A DNA stretch of 64,000 nucleotides from Sphingobium jiangsuense (lineage in GTDB: Bacteria > Pseudomonadota > Alphaproteobacteria > Sphingomonadales > Sphingomonadaceae), in NCBI RefSeq assembly GCF_014196495.1, contig NZ_JACIDT010000009.1, forward strand, positions 62,001-126,000. The letters are read 5' to 3'. Position 1 is the first letter of the stretch, and each line of letters begins with the position of its first letter. The notes beneath the pieces were generated by a model. That model saw only the letters and a list, made by a program, of their open reading frames with translations, made no database searches and had not been told where the DNA came from. A program made the position numbers and the translations under genes. Of this stretch, positions 42,113 to 50,815 are shown one piece after another.

Positions 42113-43315
42113 ATGGCGTCGGCATTGGACGAGGTTCGGAGCGAGGAGGCGCTCGATGTGGCCGCGCTGGCGCACCGCTCGTCCTCGGTGCTGGAGCGGC
42201 TGCGCAATTCGGCGCGCAGCGCGCGGGCCGGCCAGCGGCGGGAGCCGACCTTCCCGATCGGCAAGGCGGCCGAGCTGGTCGGGCGCACCACCGCCGCGAT
42301 CCGCGATGCGGAAAGCGACGGGCGGCTGGTCCCGCCGCCGCGCGGACAGAATAACCGCCGCCTCGGCTATACGCTGGCGCAACTCAACGAAATGCGCCGC
42401 ACCTTCGGCACCCGCCCATGGCGGGACGCGGCCGATCCCTGCTCGATCATCGCGGTGCAGAATTTCAAGGGCGGTGTCGGCAAGTCCACCATTTCCGTGC
42501 ATCTGGCGCAGTATCTCGCGATCCGGGGCTATCGCGTGCTGCTGATCGATTGCGACAGCCAGGCGTCGGCGACCACGCTGTTCGGCTATGTCCCCGATCT
42601 CGACCTGAGCGAGGGCGAGACGCTCTACCCCTATCTGCGCGAGGGGGAGCGGGAGACGCTGGATTATGCGATCCGCAAGACCCATTTCGACGGGCTGGAC
42701 CTGATCCCGGCCAATCTGCGCCTGTTCCAGTCCGAATATGAGCTGGCGGCGCGGATGGCGCGGGGGCAGGGGGTGCTGCTCAACCGGCTGGCGCAGGGGA
42801 TCGCCTCGGTCAGCCGCGACTATGACGTGGTCGTGCTCGATCCGCCCCCGGCGCTGGGCGCGATCTCGCTGTCGGTGCTGCGCGCCGCCAATGCCCTGGT
42901 GGTGCCGGTGCCGCCGACGGTGATGGATTTCTCTTCCACCGCCGCCTTCCTCGCGATGCTCGACGAGACGATCGAGGACCTGAAAAGCTACGACCTCGCG
43001 CCGCAATTGTCGTTCCTGCGCTTCGTCGCGTCCAAGGTGGACGAGAACAAGTCGATGCAGAAGGGGCTGCTCGACCTGATGCGCCAGCTTTACGGCAATG
43101 CGATGGCGCGCACGCCGCTCAAGGATTCGGCGGAGATCGACAATGCGACCGCGCGGCTGATGACCGTCTACGAGCTGGACGGCCCGATGACGAGCAGGCA
43201 GGTGCGCGAGCGCTGCCTCACCTATCTGGACGGCGTGTGCGGCGAGATAGAGATCGACATCCGGCGGACCTGGCCGAGCCATCTGGGCCGCCTGCGCAAG
43301 GAGGGCCATGCATGA
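42113..43315 (+). CDS. ParA family partition ATPase (second system)
   Basis: This 400-aa protein has the same layout as the first ParA: an N-terminal helix-turn-helix region (about 47-95; IGKAAELVGRTTAAIRDAES) and Walker A KGGVGKST (about 119-126). DCDSQASAT and DPPPALGA follow. It shares strings with the first ParA (AVQNFKGGVGKST, DYDVVVLDPPPALG against NYDVVILDPPPALG) but differs clearly elsewhere, so it is a paralog rather than a recent duplicate. AAGGAG lies 6 nt before ATG 42113; GTG 42107 overlaps that site. It is coupled to its own ParB by an 8-nt overlap. Confidence 0.93.
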   Translation: MASALDEVRSEEALDVAALAHRSSSVLERLRNSARSARAGQRREPTFPIGKAAELVGRTTAAIRDAESDGRLVPPPRGQNNRRLGYTLAQLNEMRRTFGTRPWRDAADPCSIIAVQNFKGGVGKSTISVHLAQYLAIRGYRVLLIDCDSQASATTLFGYVPDLDLSEGETLYPYLREGERETLDYAIRKTHFDGLDLIPANLRLFQSEYELAARMARGQGVLLNRLAQGIASVSRDYDVVVLDPPPALGAISLSVLRAANALVVPVPPTVMDFSSTAAFLAMLDETIEDLKSYDLAPQLSFLRFVASKVDENKSMQKGLLDLMRQLYGNAMARTPLKDSAEIDNATARLMTVYELDGPMTSRQVRERCLTYLDGVCGEIEIDIRRTWPSHLGRLRKEGHA

Positions 43316-44399
43316 CCGGCGGAAAATTGCAGCCCTGCAATTTCGCGAGCGGGAACAGGCGATGACCTCCCGCAACAAGAGCTTCGTCGCCGATCTGGCG
43401 TCGATGGTCGAGCCCGCCCAGCCGGCGGGGGAACGGGGCGCGCGCCTCGGCATCGGCGTGCTGGGCAGCAGGGCGAACCGGCTCGCCGATCTGGCGTCGG
43501 GCGCGGTGGTCGATCATCCGCAGGAGCTGGTCGACCCGGCGCGCTGCCGCATCTGGGAACGGCATAATCGCGACTATGCCGCGCTGAACGAGGCGCGCTG
43601 CCGCGACCTCATCGAGAGCATCGTCGCGCAGGGGAAGCAGGAGGTTCCGGCGATCGTGCGCCGCGTGACCGGCGATCCCGACCATGATTTCGAGGTGATC
43701 TGCGGCGCGCGGCGGCATTGGGCGGTGTCGTGGCTGCGCGCGCACAATTATCCCGATATCCGCTATCTGGTCGAGATACGCAGCCTGACCGACGAGCAGG
43801 CCTTCCGCATCTCCGACCTCGAAAACCGCGCGCGCGAGGATTTGAGCGATGTCGAACGGGCGCGGGATTATCTGCGCGCGCTCGATCTCTATTATGACGG
43901 GCGGCAGAAAACGATGGCGGGCCGCCTCAACCAGTCCGAGGCGTGGCTCAGCCGCTATCTCGACCTGGCACGCCTGCCGGACGAGGTGATGGCGGCCTTT
44001 CCCGATCCGCATGAGCTGAAGATATCGCATGTCGGCACGTTGAAGCCGATATTGAAGCCGCAGGAAAAGCGGGCGCTGGTGCTGGCGGAGGCGCAGCGGC
44101 TGGCGCGCCTGCGGGCGGAAGGGGCGGCGGGGCTGCCGGTGACGGTGCCCGATATCCTCCGCGCGCTGGTCGCGGCGGCCGCCGGTCCCGCCACGAAGGC
44201 GAAGGGCAAGGACCGGCGCGGCGCGTCGTCCGACGACCCGACGGTGCGGACCGGCGCGGGCGTCCCGCTGCTGCGCGTCGACCGTCAGGACCGCAAGGGG
44301 GTGAGCGTCACCCTGTTCTGCCATGGCGGCGGCACGCGGGCGGAGGCGGAGGTGGCGTTGCGGGCGCTGCTGGACCGGCACTGGCCCGCCGGGGATTGA
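43308..44399 (+). CDS. ParB family partition protein (second system)
   Basis: This 363-aa protein has the ParB core (VDPARCRIWERHNRDYA; LIESIVAQGKQEVPAIVRR; EVICGARRHWAVSW in place of the GxRR box) and a helix-turn-helix (MAGRLNQSEAWLSRYLDLA). AAGGAGG precedes ATG 43308, inside the end of parA. An internal ATG at 43362 (MTSRNKSFVADL) aligns with the start of the first ParB and is the alternative. It would pair with the ParA upstream and probably uses a centromere different from that of system one. A strong terminator follows. Confidence 0.92.
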   Translation: MHDRRKIAALQFREREQAMTSRNKSFVADLASMVEPAQPAGERGARLGIGVLGSRANRLADLASGAVVDHPQELVDPARCRIWERHNRDYAALNEARCRDLIESIVAQGKQEVPAIVRRVTGDPDHDFEVICGARRHWAVSWLRAHNYPDIRYLVEIRSLTDEQAFRISDLENRAREDLSDVERARDYLRALDLYYDGRQKTMAGRLNQSEAWLSRYLDLARLPDEVMAAFPDPHELKISHVGTLKPILKPQEKRALVLAEAQRLARLRAEGAAGLPVTVPDILRALVAAAAGPATKAKGKDRRGASSDDPTVRTGAGVPLLRVDRQDRKGVSVTLFCHGGGTRAEAEVALRALLDRHWPAGD

Positions 44400-44445
44400 C
44401 GGGCCTTTCGCAAAAAGAGAACAAATCGGGAAATGGGCTGAAATT

Positions 44446-44473
44446 GCCCTCAGATGGCCGTGAGGGCATTTTT
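44446..44473 (+). terminator. Rho-independent terminator of the second par operon
   Basis: GCCCTCA (44446-44452) and TGAGGGC (44461-44467) form a perfect 7-bp stem with an 8-nt loop, followed by ATTTTT. It lies 47 nt after the parB stop codon. Confidence 0.8.
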
Positions 44474-44566
44474 CTGCGTCGGGTATACTTAGGCTGGGAA
44501 AAGGCATGAAATCGCGCTGAGAGAGGCTGTGGGCGAAGAAAATTTTCGCCCCTTTTCCGGCCTGTT

Positions 44567-45781
44567 TCACCAATCCGGTTCGCCATCCTCTTCGTCGCGG
44601 GGGGTGGGACCGAGCAGGCGATCGATCCGCGCCATGGCGGCGTCGAATTCGGCGAAGGTGGCGTTCGGTGCTGGTTCGGGCTTGCCATCCGGTTCAATCG
44701 TGCGGTCGTTGGCCCGCCCCGGCGGCACGGCGCGGACGATCGCCTGATGCCGATGGGTCGTCATCTCGACCAGCCCCGCCCTGACGAGGGTGGCGACCAG
44801 TTCGCGCACGCCGTTTTTCGAAAGCTGCAACGCCCGCTCTATCTGGATCGGGCGCAAGGGGCCGAAACCGGCAAGCATCCGGTAGAGCATCGGCGCGCGC
44901 GAGGTGGACCGCAGGCCGCCAAGGGTGGCGGACATGTGCCGGACGGCCGCATGGGCGGCTTCGACGAGGTCCGTCAGGCTCCGCGCCGTCCGGCTGGCCG
45001 CGTCGGCGACCAGAATGGCGCGCTCGCGCGGCCAGAGTTCGGGCCTGAGCGCCTCGGAGCGGAAGGCGCCGGGAAGGGGGAGGGGCCTCGCCCCGGCATT
45101 GCCGCGCGCGACGGCCGCTCCCGCCACGAGGTCGAGCGCCCATAGCGGCGGATTGAGCGGCGCCTGCTCCAGCGTGACGGGCCCGGTCGGGAAGGAGACG
45201 GTAAGATGGTCGCGTTCGATCGGCGCGAAATGGCGCGATCCTGCCGCCGCGCGGTGCAGGCGGTCGAGCGCTGCGAGCGGCCAGCCCGCCTCCGCTTCTC
45301 CCCGGATCTGCTCCGCAAGCCTCTGTGCCTGCTCCACGGCGAGGGGCGGCGGGCTTTCCGCCGCCTGCTGACCGGCGCCGCGATCCGGCCGGGCGGCGCG
45401 GCGGATATGCCCGGCCGCCTCGGCAAGCGGCTCCCAGGGGGAGAGGGACAATTCGGAAAGGAGCGTGTCGGCGATCATCCAGGCGGGCGCGGCGACATGC
45501 GCGGTCAGCACAGGCACGGATTCAAGGCCGCAAAACCAATGGGAAAACCATGATTTCGCATCGGAAAAGCCGGATTGGACGAGGGCCTCGACAAGCGCGA
45601 GGCGGACAAGGCCGCAGGCGAAGTGGTGGCCGACATCGGGCGGCAAATGGGCGATGCGCCCCTGCAATTGCCCCCAGCGATGGGCGGCGTCAGTTCGCGC
45701 TTCCATAAGCGCTTCGATAGGTGCATCTTCATCCGAGCGGAGCGGATGAAACCCGATCGGCGATGTTCCAAAGTCCGGCAT
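44567..45781 (-). CDS. Plasmid-associated helix-turn-helix protein (DUF1612/HTH-like)
   Basis: This 404-aa protein has a C-terminal helix-turn-helix segment (LRSTSRAPMLYRMLAGFGPL, then IQIERALQLSKNGVRELVAT) like that of DUF1612-type proteins found on rhizobial and sphingomonad plasmids. The N-terminal 250 residues are helical and Trp/Ala-rich, without a motif I can name. ATG 45781 was chosen. It is divergent from the tyrosine recombinase gene, and between them lies an 11-8-11 palindrome, so it may regulate the recombinase or assist at its site. Its activity is unknown. Confidence 0.7.
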   Translation of the reverse strand: MPDFGTSPIGFHPLRSDEDAPIEALMEARTDAAHRWGQLQGRIAHLPPDVGHHFACGLVRLALVEALVQSGFSDAKSWFSHWFCGLESVPVLTAHVAAPAWMIADTLLSELSLSPWEPLAEAAGHIRRAARPDRGAGQQAAESPPPLAVEQAQRLAEQIRGEAEAGWPLAALDRLHRAAAGSRHFAPIERDHLTVSFPTGPVTLEQAPLNPPLWALDLVAGAAVARGNAGARPLPLPGAFRSEALRPELWPRERAILVADAASRTARSLTDLVEAAHAAVRHMSATLGGLRSTSRAPMLYRMLAGFGPLRPIQIERALQLSKNGVRELVATLVRAGLVEMTTHRHQAIVRAVPPGRANDRTIEPDGKPEPAPNATFAEFDAAMARIDRLLGPTPRDEEDGEPDW

Positions 45782-45841
45782 GATCCCCAAGGTCTAGCTA
45801 AATCGATTTGGCTGCACCAGTGATTATATGGTAATTTTCCT

Positions 45842-45871
45842 ACTATCGATAATCATATCGTTATCGATAGT
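45842..45871. other. Candidate tyrosine-recombinase core site (11-8-11 palindrome)
   Basis: ACTATCGATAA (45842-45852) and TTATCGATAGT (45861-45871) are perfect 11-bp inverted arms separated by the asymmetric 8 nt TCATATCG. Arm and spacer lengths match recombination core sites such as XerCD (11-6/8-11) and lox (13-8-13). It lies in an AT-rich island 33 bp before the recombinase start codon and also between two divergent genes, so it might instead be an operator. Confidence 0.55.
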
Positions 45872-45904
45872 GACAGGGCCGAAGCGGGGGTGTAGAGCAG
45901 GGTC

Positions 45905-47188
45905 ATGAGCGAACTCCGCCCTGCCGCTGCACTTGCGTCGCCGCCTGCGGCCGCGCCGCAAAAGACAGCCGCAGGCGAGGGTGGTCCGGCCGGGAGTGTG
46001 ACGATCATCGCTGCGGGCGAGGCACGGCTTCCCCAGCGCCGATCGGGGCGGGCGCAGGATCGGGCGATGCAGCTCGCCGCGCTGTTCCGGGGCCTGACGG
46101 GCGACCCCGCCTCCTTTTCCGACCCCGCCTTCCGCCGGAGCCTCGAAGCCCGGACGCCCTCCAGCATCAAGGCGCTCGCGGTGGACCTCGCCTGCTATGC
46201 GCGCTTCTGCGCGGGGCAGGGCGACCCCGGCCTGCCCGCCGACGAAGCGCGGATCGCGGCCTATGTCGGCTATTGCGAGGAACGGCGCCTGAAGCCCGCG
46301 ACCCTGTCCCGCCGCCTGTCCTCGCTTGCGGCCGCGCATCGCCTGCTGGGGATGCCCGGCCCGACTGGCGCGGCCATGGTGCGGGACGCCGTCCGCGCCG
46401 TGCAGCGCCGCGCCGGGGCGCGCCAGCGGCAGGCCGGGCCGTTGCGGCTGGGCAAGGCTATCGGGCGCGAGGCGGCACGGGGCTTCACGCTGACCGCATT
46501 GCTCGGTGCCTGCCGCCCGGACATTGTCGGCCTGCGCGATGCGGCGCTGCTGTCGCTGGGCTATGATGCGGGCCTGCGCGTTTCCGAGCTGGTGCGGGTC
46601 GAGGTGGAATGGATCGCGCCGCGGCAGGACGGCTCGGCGATACTGGGCCTGCCGGGGGAGGAGGGCCGGATCTGGCTGTCGCCCGACACGATGCGCCGCG
46701 TGGCGGCATGGCGCGAGGCCGCCGGGATCGATGCGGGCCCGCTGTTCCGCCGCGTCGCGGTCACACGCACCCGCGCCCGCCCGGCGCGCGGGGCGCTGGC
46801 CATCGGCGATCTCGCCTATCATGCCCGCGTCGACCGCGACCGCATGGCCGCCCGGCCCGCACGGGCGGCGAGCGTCACCTACAAGATTGGGGAAAAAGCG
46901 CTGACCCCGGCGGCCGTCCGGCTCATCATCAAGCGCGTCGCGCGGGCGGCGGCCGATCAGGGGCTGGTCGATCTCGCCGGAGCTGCCCTGGCCGACGCGA
47001 TCGCCGGGTTGAGCGCCCATTCGCTGCGGGTCGGCCTGACGCAGGATCTGTTCGCCCATGGCGAGGATGCGGGCGCCGTCGCCCAGGCGCTGCGCTGGAC
47101 GTCGCCCGCCACCGCCCTGCGCCATGGCCGCAAGTTCGCGCCCGCGCCCGATGCCGCCGCGCGGATGCTTGCGCCGCTGAGAAAATAG
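45905..47188 (+). CDS. Tyrosine recombinase/integrase with substituted nucleophile
   Basis: This 427-aa protein has a SAM-like core-binding domain (about 55-170; TPSSIKALAVDLACYARFC) and a C-terminal catalytic domain. Arg I is in DAGLRVSELV and the His-x-x-Arg II box is AHSLRVGLTQDLFAHGED, in part HSLRVGLTQDLF. The expected Trp follows in LRWTSPATALRHGRKFAP, where relatives have Tyr in ALRYGRKLA. The codon at 47123-47125 is CAT, so residue 407 is His. If this is not a sequencing error, strand cleavage should be lost or altered. It lies beside a likely core site and a plasmid-type HTH gene, suggesting plasmid dimer resolution or an old integration module. Confidence 0.88.
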   Translation: MSELRPAAALASPPAAAPQKTAAGEGGPAGSVTIIAAGEARLPQRRSGRAQDRAMQLAALFRGLTGDPASFSDPAFRRSLEARTPSSIKALAVDLACYARFCAGQGDPGLPADEARIAAYVGYCEERRLKPATLSRRLSSLAAAHRLLGMPGPTGAAMVRDAVRAVQRRAGARQRQAGPLRLGKAIGREAARGFTLTALLGACRPDIVGLRDAALLSLGYDAGLRVSELVRVEVEWIAPRQDGSAILGLPGEEGRIWLSPDTMRRVAAWREAAGIDAGPLFRRVAVTRTRARPARGALAIGDLAYHARVDRDRMAARPARAASVTYKIGEKALTPAAVRLIIKRVARAAADQGLVDLAGAALADAIAGLSAHSLRVGLTQDLFAHGEDAGAVAQALRWTSPATALRHGRKFAPAPDAAARMLAPLRK

Positions 47189-47616
47189 GGGCGTGGTTGT
47201 TCCGGTCGCCATGAAGCCTTTGTGCGGCGCTTTTCCGCGCTAGCGCTCAATCCCTCCTCCTCGGCGTGCGGCCAAGACCTTCGGCACATGCCAGATCAGC
47301 AGCACGGGAACGAGCGCCAGGGTGGCATCCAGCCGCTTTTGCCGTCTGATCATCGAGCTTGAGCGACGATATCCGCATTTAAGCTGGAGAAGGAAATGCG
47401 GGGGAGGGGGTACAATCTGTTGAAACGGCGCGCAAACGGGATTCCGTATGGATAGCGAGATCGAAGGCGGGCTGGCGAGCAGTCATATGAGGATCGAGGT
47501 CGTTGCAGGCCGGCGGCTCTGGATGGTGGAGCAAAAGCTCGCGATCCTGCGCGATGCGTTCGGCCCGTTTGGGCGACGCGCTCGGCAATATGTGAGGAAA
47601 CTATTTGACGCACGCG
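47189..47616. other. Spacer with a transposase remnant and little else
   Basis: This 428-nt stretch holds the IS66-type remnant at 47448-47590. A minus-strand frame of 37 codons (about 47242-47355) starts MIRRQKRLDATL and contains one hydrophobic helix, but has no clear ribosome site and is not called as a gene. I see no terminator or promoter with confidence. Confidence 0.4.
47448..47590 (+). pseudogene. Remnant of an IS66-family OrfA (TnpA-like helix-turn-helix protein)
   Basis: The frame reads MDSEIEGGLASSHMRIEVVA, then GRRLWMVEQKLAILRDAFGP. This corresponds to the start of IS66 OrfA proteins (RIEV.xGxxRRRWSxEEKLxILxEAF). The similarity breaks at about 47565 and the rest of the helix-turn-helix and all other IS genes are missing. 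No inverted repeats were identified. Confidence 0.5.
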
Positions 47617-48957
47617 TTAAGCGAGTGGCCATTCCAGATGGACGGAGAGTCCCCCTTGCCGCCCCGCTTCGAGCCGCAGGTCGCCGCCGCTTGCGACCAC
47701 GATCTCGCGCGCGATGGAGAGGCCGAGGCCGTGGCTCGCTCCGCTCTCGTCCAGCCGGACGCCGCGCTCCAGCGCCGCCGCATGCAGGGCTTCGGGGATG
47801 CCCGGCCCATCGTCGCTTATGGCGATCCAGCGGCACTCCGGGGCCGATCCGCCGCGCACCTCCACCATCCCGGCCGCATGGCGCGCGGCGTTCTCCACGA
47901 TCGCGCCCAGCGCCTCCAGCGCGGCTTCCGTGCCCATCGGCACATCGAAGCCCGGCGGCACATGATTGCGGAGCGCGATCCGCATCCCGTCGGGGGTGCG
48001 GGCGATGACCGCGAACAGGCGCTCGACGATCGCGCAGGCATCGACGCTTGCGCCCTCGCTGCTGGCGCCGGTCCGGGCCAGTTCGCTCTCGACGGTGGCG
48101 GAGATCAGCGACAGCCCGTGCATCATCTCCCCCGCCTTGTCGGGCGGGAGCGTTTCGATCTGCAGGCGCAGCGCGGTGATCGGCGTCTTGAGCGCGTGGG
48201 CCAGATCGCGCGCGCGCTGTCGGGCGCGGACGATATCCTGCGCCCGGCGCTCCGCGACGGAATTGATCGCCGTGGTCAGGGGCCGTATCTCGACCGGGTG
48301 GCGCTCCACCTCCAGACGCGCGTCGACCGCGCGGGACATGGCGTCCAGTTCCTTCCGCACCCGGTCGAGCGGGCGCAGCCCCATGCGCACCTGCACCCAG
48401 GCCGCGAGCGCGAGGGCGAGCCACAGGGCCGCGAGGAAAATCGCGGTTTCCCTGCCGAATGCGGCGCGGGCCTGCGTCACCGGCGCACGGTCGGCGGCGA
48501 CCTCCACCAGGACCTGCGGACCACGCCCGCCGGGCCGCACCGGCCGGATGACGGCCAGCACCCGGTCCTCGAACGCGCCTTGGGCGGCATAAGCGGTCCA
48601 GCCGTCCGGGGCGACCGCGGCGGGCGTCGGCAGCGTCCCGTCCCACAGCGAGCGGGAGCGCAATTCGCCCCCCGGCGCGGCAAGGCGCCAGTAGAGGCCG
48701 CTCGCGGGCCGCTGGAAGCGGGGATCGGGCGGCTGCCTCGCCAGCAGCGGGCGCTGGTTCGCGTCCAGCGTGAGCGCGGCGATCAGCGCGATGCCGTGGC
48801 GTTCCAGCTCCGCCTGCAACTGGCGCTCGGCGTGTCGCTCGAACAGCAGGCCGAGCACGGTCCAGGCGAGGATCAGCGCCATGGCGACCATCGCCCCGGC
48901 GAACAGCAGCAGGCGCAGGTTGAGCGAGCGGGTGAGGGGATTGCGAGGCGAGGCCAT
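47617..48957 (-). CDS. Sensor histidine kinase (PhoQ/QseC-like)
   Basis: This 446-aa inner-membrane kinase has a helix at about 13-36, a periplasmic domain of about 115 aa, a second helix at about 172-190, a HAMP-like linker and a dimerisation box with RDLAHALKTPITALRLQIE. HATPase motifs are ENAARHAAGMVEV, SDDGPGIP and GLGLSIAREIV. The A-L-K-T-P variant is typical for the PhoQ/QseC group. ATG 48957 lies 2 nt before the stop of the response regulator gene upstream. With the PepSY protein it forms an envelope-signal operon; PhoQ-like kinases often sense cations or cationic peptides (family knowledge). Confidence 0.92.
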   Translation of the reverse strand: MASPRNPLTRSLNLRLLLFAGAMVAMALILAWTVLGLLFERHAERQLQAELERHGIALIAALTLDANQRPLLARQPPDPRFQRPASGLYWRLAAPGGELRSRSLWDGTLPTPAAVAPDGWTAYAAQGAFEDRVLAVIRPVRPGGRGPQVLVEVAADRAPVTQARAAFGRETAIFLAALWLALALAAWVQVRMGLRPLDRVRKELDAMSRAVDARLEVERHPVEIRPLTTAINSVAERRAQDIVRARQRARDLAHALKTPITALRLQIETLPPDKAGEMMHGLSLISATVESELARTGASSEGASVDACAIVERLFAVIARTPDGMRIALRNHVPPGFDVPMGTEAALEALGAIVENAARHAAGMVEVRGGSAPECRWIAISDDGPGIPEALHAAALERGVRLDESGASHGLGLSIAREIVVASGGDLRLEAGRQGGLSVHLEWPLA

Positions 48958-48959
48958 CG

Positions 48960-49616
48960 TCAGCCGTCCATGAGACAATAGCCGAAGCCGCGCCGGGTTT
49001 CGATCACCTCGGCACCGATCTTGCGCCGCAGCCGGGCCACCAGCGCCTCGATCGCATTGGCCTCGGCGGCGTCGACGCCGTGCAGCATCTCGGACAGCTC
49101 GCCCGCGCTCAGGGGGCGGCCGCCGCTATGCGCCAGCGCGTGCAGCAGCCGGTATTCGAGCGGCGACAGATTGACCTCGCTGCCATGGACGAGCGCCTTC
49201 ATCCGGCGGGTGTCGAGCAGCAGCGGTCCGAACGTCAGCAGCGCTTCGGCATGGCCCGCCTTGCGCCGCACCAGCGCGCGCACCCGCGCGACGAGTTCCG
49301 CAGGCTCGAACGGCTTGGCGAGATAGTCGTCGGCCCCGGCCTCGATGCCCTCGACCTTGTCGAGCCACGCGCCGCGCGCGGAAAGGATGATGATCGGGAA
49401 GACCCGGCCCTCTGCGCGCCAGCGCCGCAGCACGGTCATCCCGTCGAGGCGCGGCAGGCCGAGGTCGAGCACGACGACGTCATACTCCTCGTCGCCGCCC
49501 ATCACCCAGGCGGCTTCCCCGTCGCGCGCATGATCGACGGCGAACCCGGCGCGGCGGAGGGCGTCCCGCACCCCGTTCGCGATCGCTTCATCATCTTCGA
49601 CCAGCAGCAGGCGCAT
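48960..49616 (-). CDS. OmpR/PhoB-family response regulator
   Basis: This 218-aa protein has a receiver domain (VEDDEAIANGV acidic pair, VVLDLGLPRLDGM phospho-Asp, conserved Lys in YLAKPFEPAE) and a C-terminal winged helix (NLSPLEYRLLHAL; IEALVARLRRKIG; IETRRGFGYCL). Its gene follows the PepSY gene by 4 nt and precedes the kinase, so it is the partner of that kinase. Targets are probably the two flanking PepSY genes. Confidence 0.94.
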   Translation of the reverse strand: MRLLLVEDDEAIANGVRDALRRAGFAVDHARDGEAAWVMGGDEEYDVVVLDLGLPRLDGMTVLRRWRAEGRVFPIIILSARGAWLDKVEGIEAGADDYLAKPFEPAELVARVRALVRRKAGHAEALLTFGPLLLDTRRMKALVHGSEVNLSPLEYRLLHALAHSGGRPLSAGELSEMLHGVDAAEANAIEALVARLRRKIGAEVIETRRGFGYCLMDG

Positions 49617-49620
49617 GGCG

Positions 49621-50010
49621 TCACTCTTCTTCCGATTTGCGAATCGCGCCGCTTATCGCGTCGATCTGCGTTTCGATCGAGCGTCCGTCGGCGGTCAGGA
49701 TCGTCACCTCATATTCGGGCCGACCATTCTCGTCTTCCAGCTCCACCTCGATGACCTCGCCGGGCACGCGCGCGCGGACCAATTCCAGAATGCGCGCGAG
49801 CGGCAGGCGCGCCGGGCCTGCCGTCGGCAGCGGCTGCGCCTCGCCGCCCGGCCCGGCAATCTCGATATCCGGCTGATCGCCCGCCACCTTGTCCGGCGGC
49901 AGCGTCAGGGAGGAGGCGCGCGGATCGTCCCGCGCGGCGTCGCGATCGCAGGCGCCCAGCGCCGCCAAGGCCATCACGGCTGCTATCCGAAGCTGAAAAC
50001 CCATGCCCAT
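49621..50010 (-). CDS. PepSY domain lipoprotein
   Basis: This 129-aa protein has a lipoprotein signal (about 1-21, lipobox LAALGAC) and a C-terminal PepSY domain (LARILELVRARVPGEVIEVE; GRPEYEVTILTADGR). PepSY proteins are envelope proteins thought to inhibit proteases or bind metals or peptides. It is the first gene of the regulator-kinase operon and faces a second PepSY gene across 120 nt, so both are likely controlled together. Confidence 0.85.
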   Translation of the reverse strand: MGMGFQLRIAAVMALAALGACDRDAARDDPRASSLTLPPDKVAGDQPDIEIAGPGGEAQPLPTAGPARLPLARILELVRARVPGEVIEVELEDENGRPEYEVTILTADGRSIETQIDAISGAIRKSEEE

Positions 50011-50130
50011 CCGCTTATGCGCCACCGAAGCTGACATCCCGCTGACAGCCCTCGTCGCCGCCCCGTCAGCAGGCATGGGCAATGGTGTCGGCGTCATCCC
50101 GAAGATGATTTCGCAAAAAGGAGCATCGAT

Positions 50131-50478
50131 ATGAAGAAGATTCTGTCCGCCATCGCCATCGCCGTCGTGGGCGCGACCGCCGCCGCGTCGAGCGCGTTGG
50201 CGGGACCGGCCCCGGCCGCCGCCAAGGACCAGCCGTTCTTCGCCAATGTCCATTGGGACGACGATTTCGACGACCGCCGCCGCTACGGCCCGATGCCCGT
50301 CCCCAATGCGGATGCCATCAAGCGCGCGGGCATCGTCCATCTGGTCGAGGTGGAGCGCGACGATGGCCGTATCGAGGTCGAGGGGTTCGACGCCCAGGGG
50401 CATGAGATCAAGCTGGTCATGGACCGGAAGGGGCAGCGCGTCCTCTCCGCCCGCCGCGACCACTATCCGGACGATTGA
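50131..50478 (+). CDS. Periplasmic PepSY domain protein
   Basis: This 115-aa protein has a signal peptide (MKKILSAIAIAVVGATAAAS, with cleavage near SALAG) and a PepSY-like fold (DAIKRAGIVHLVEVERDDGR; IEVEGFDAQGHEIKLVMD; end RRDHYPDD). It has a good AAGGAG ribosome site. It is divergent from the PepSY/two-component operon, a common arrangement for a target gene of such a system. Confidence 0.82.
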   Translation: MKKILSAIAIAVVGATAAASSALAGPAPAAAKDQPFFANVHWDDDFDDRRRYGPMPVPNADAIKRAGIVHLVEVERDDGRIEVEGFDAQGHEIKLVMDRKGQRVLSARRDHYPDD

Positions 50479-50815
50479 CGGGGGCAAGCCGGGCTGGCGC
50501 AACCGCACGCGCCGGCCCGGCCAGCGCCGGAATCTTCTGGTCCGATTGGGTAGCTGGGCCGATGTTGTCGGGGGGAGCCGAACCATAGGTATACAAGGCC
50601 TTACCAAGCGCCGGCCCGCTTTTTCGAATGTGTTGCCGCGCTTCGGGATGCCGACCAGCGATCCGGTTGCGCTGTTCGGCGAGGTTGACGCGATGAAGCC
50701 GCGATCTTCGCTGAAACGCCATGATTTCGATACTCGTGGGATGACGAATGCCCGCGCGCGTGCTGGCACGGCTGCGAAGTTAGGTGGGCATTCTGGGGGA
50801 CGTCTTTTCCGCGCG
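50479..50815. other. Spacer without recognised gene
   Basis: About 340 nt between convergent genes. Frames on both strands are open in places but show no family, no ribosome site and no consistent codon use. No repeat shared with the rest of the window was found. Confidence 0.5.

Noticed and set aside
42107..44399. The second parAB pair as a recent duplicate of the first
   Set aside because: Only short catalytic strings are identical; most of the sequence differs clearly.
47242..47355. A 37-codon minus-strand frame with one hydrophobic helix
   Set aside because: There is no ribosome site and no known family; it lies in DNA next to a transposase remnant.
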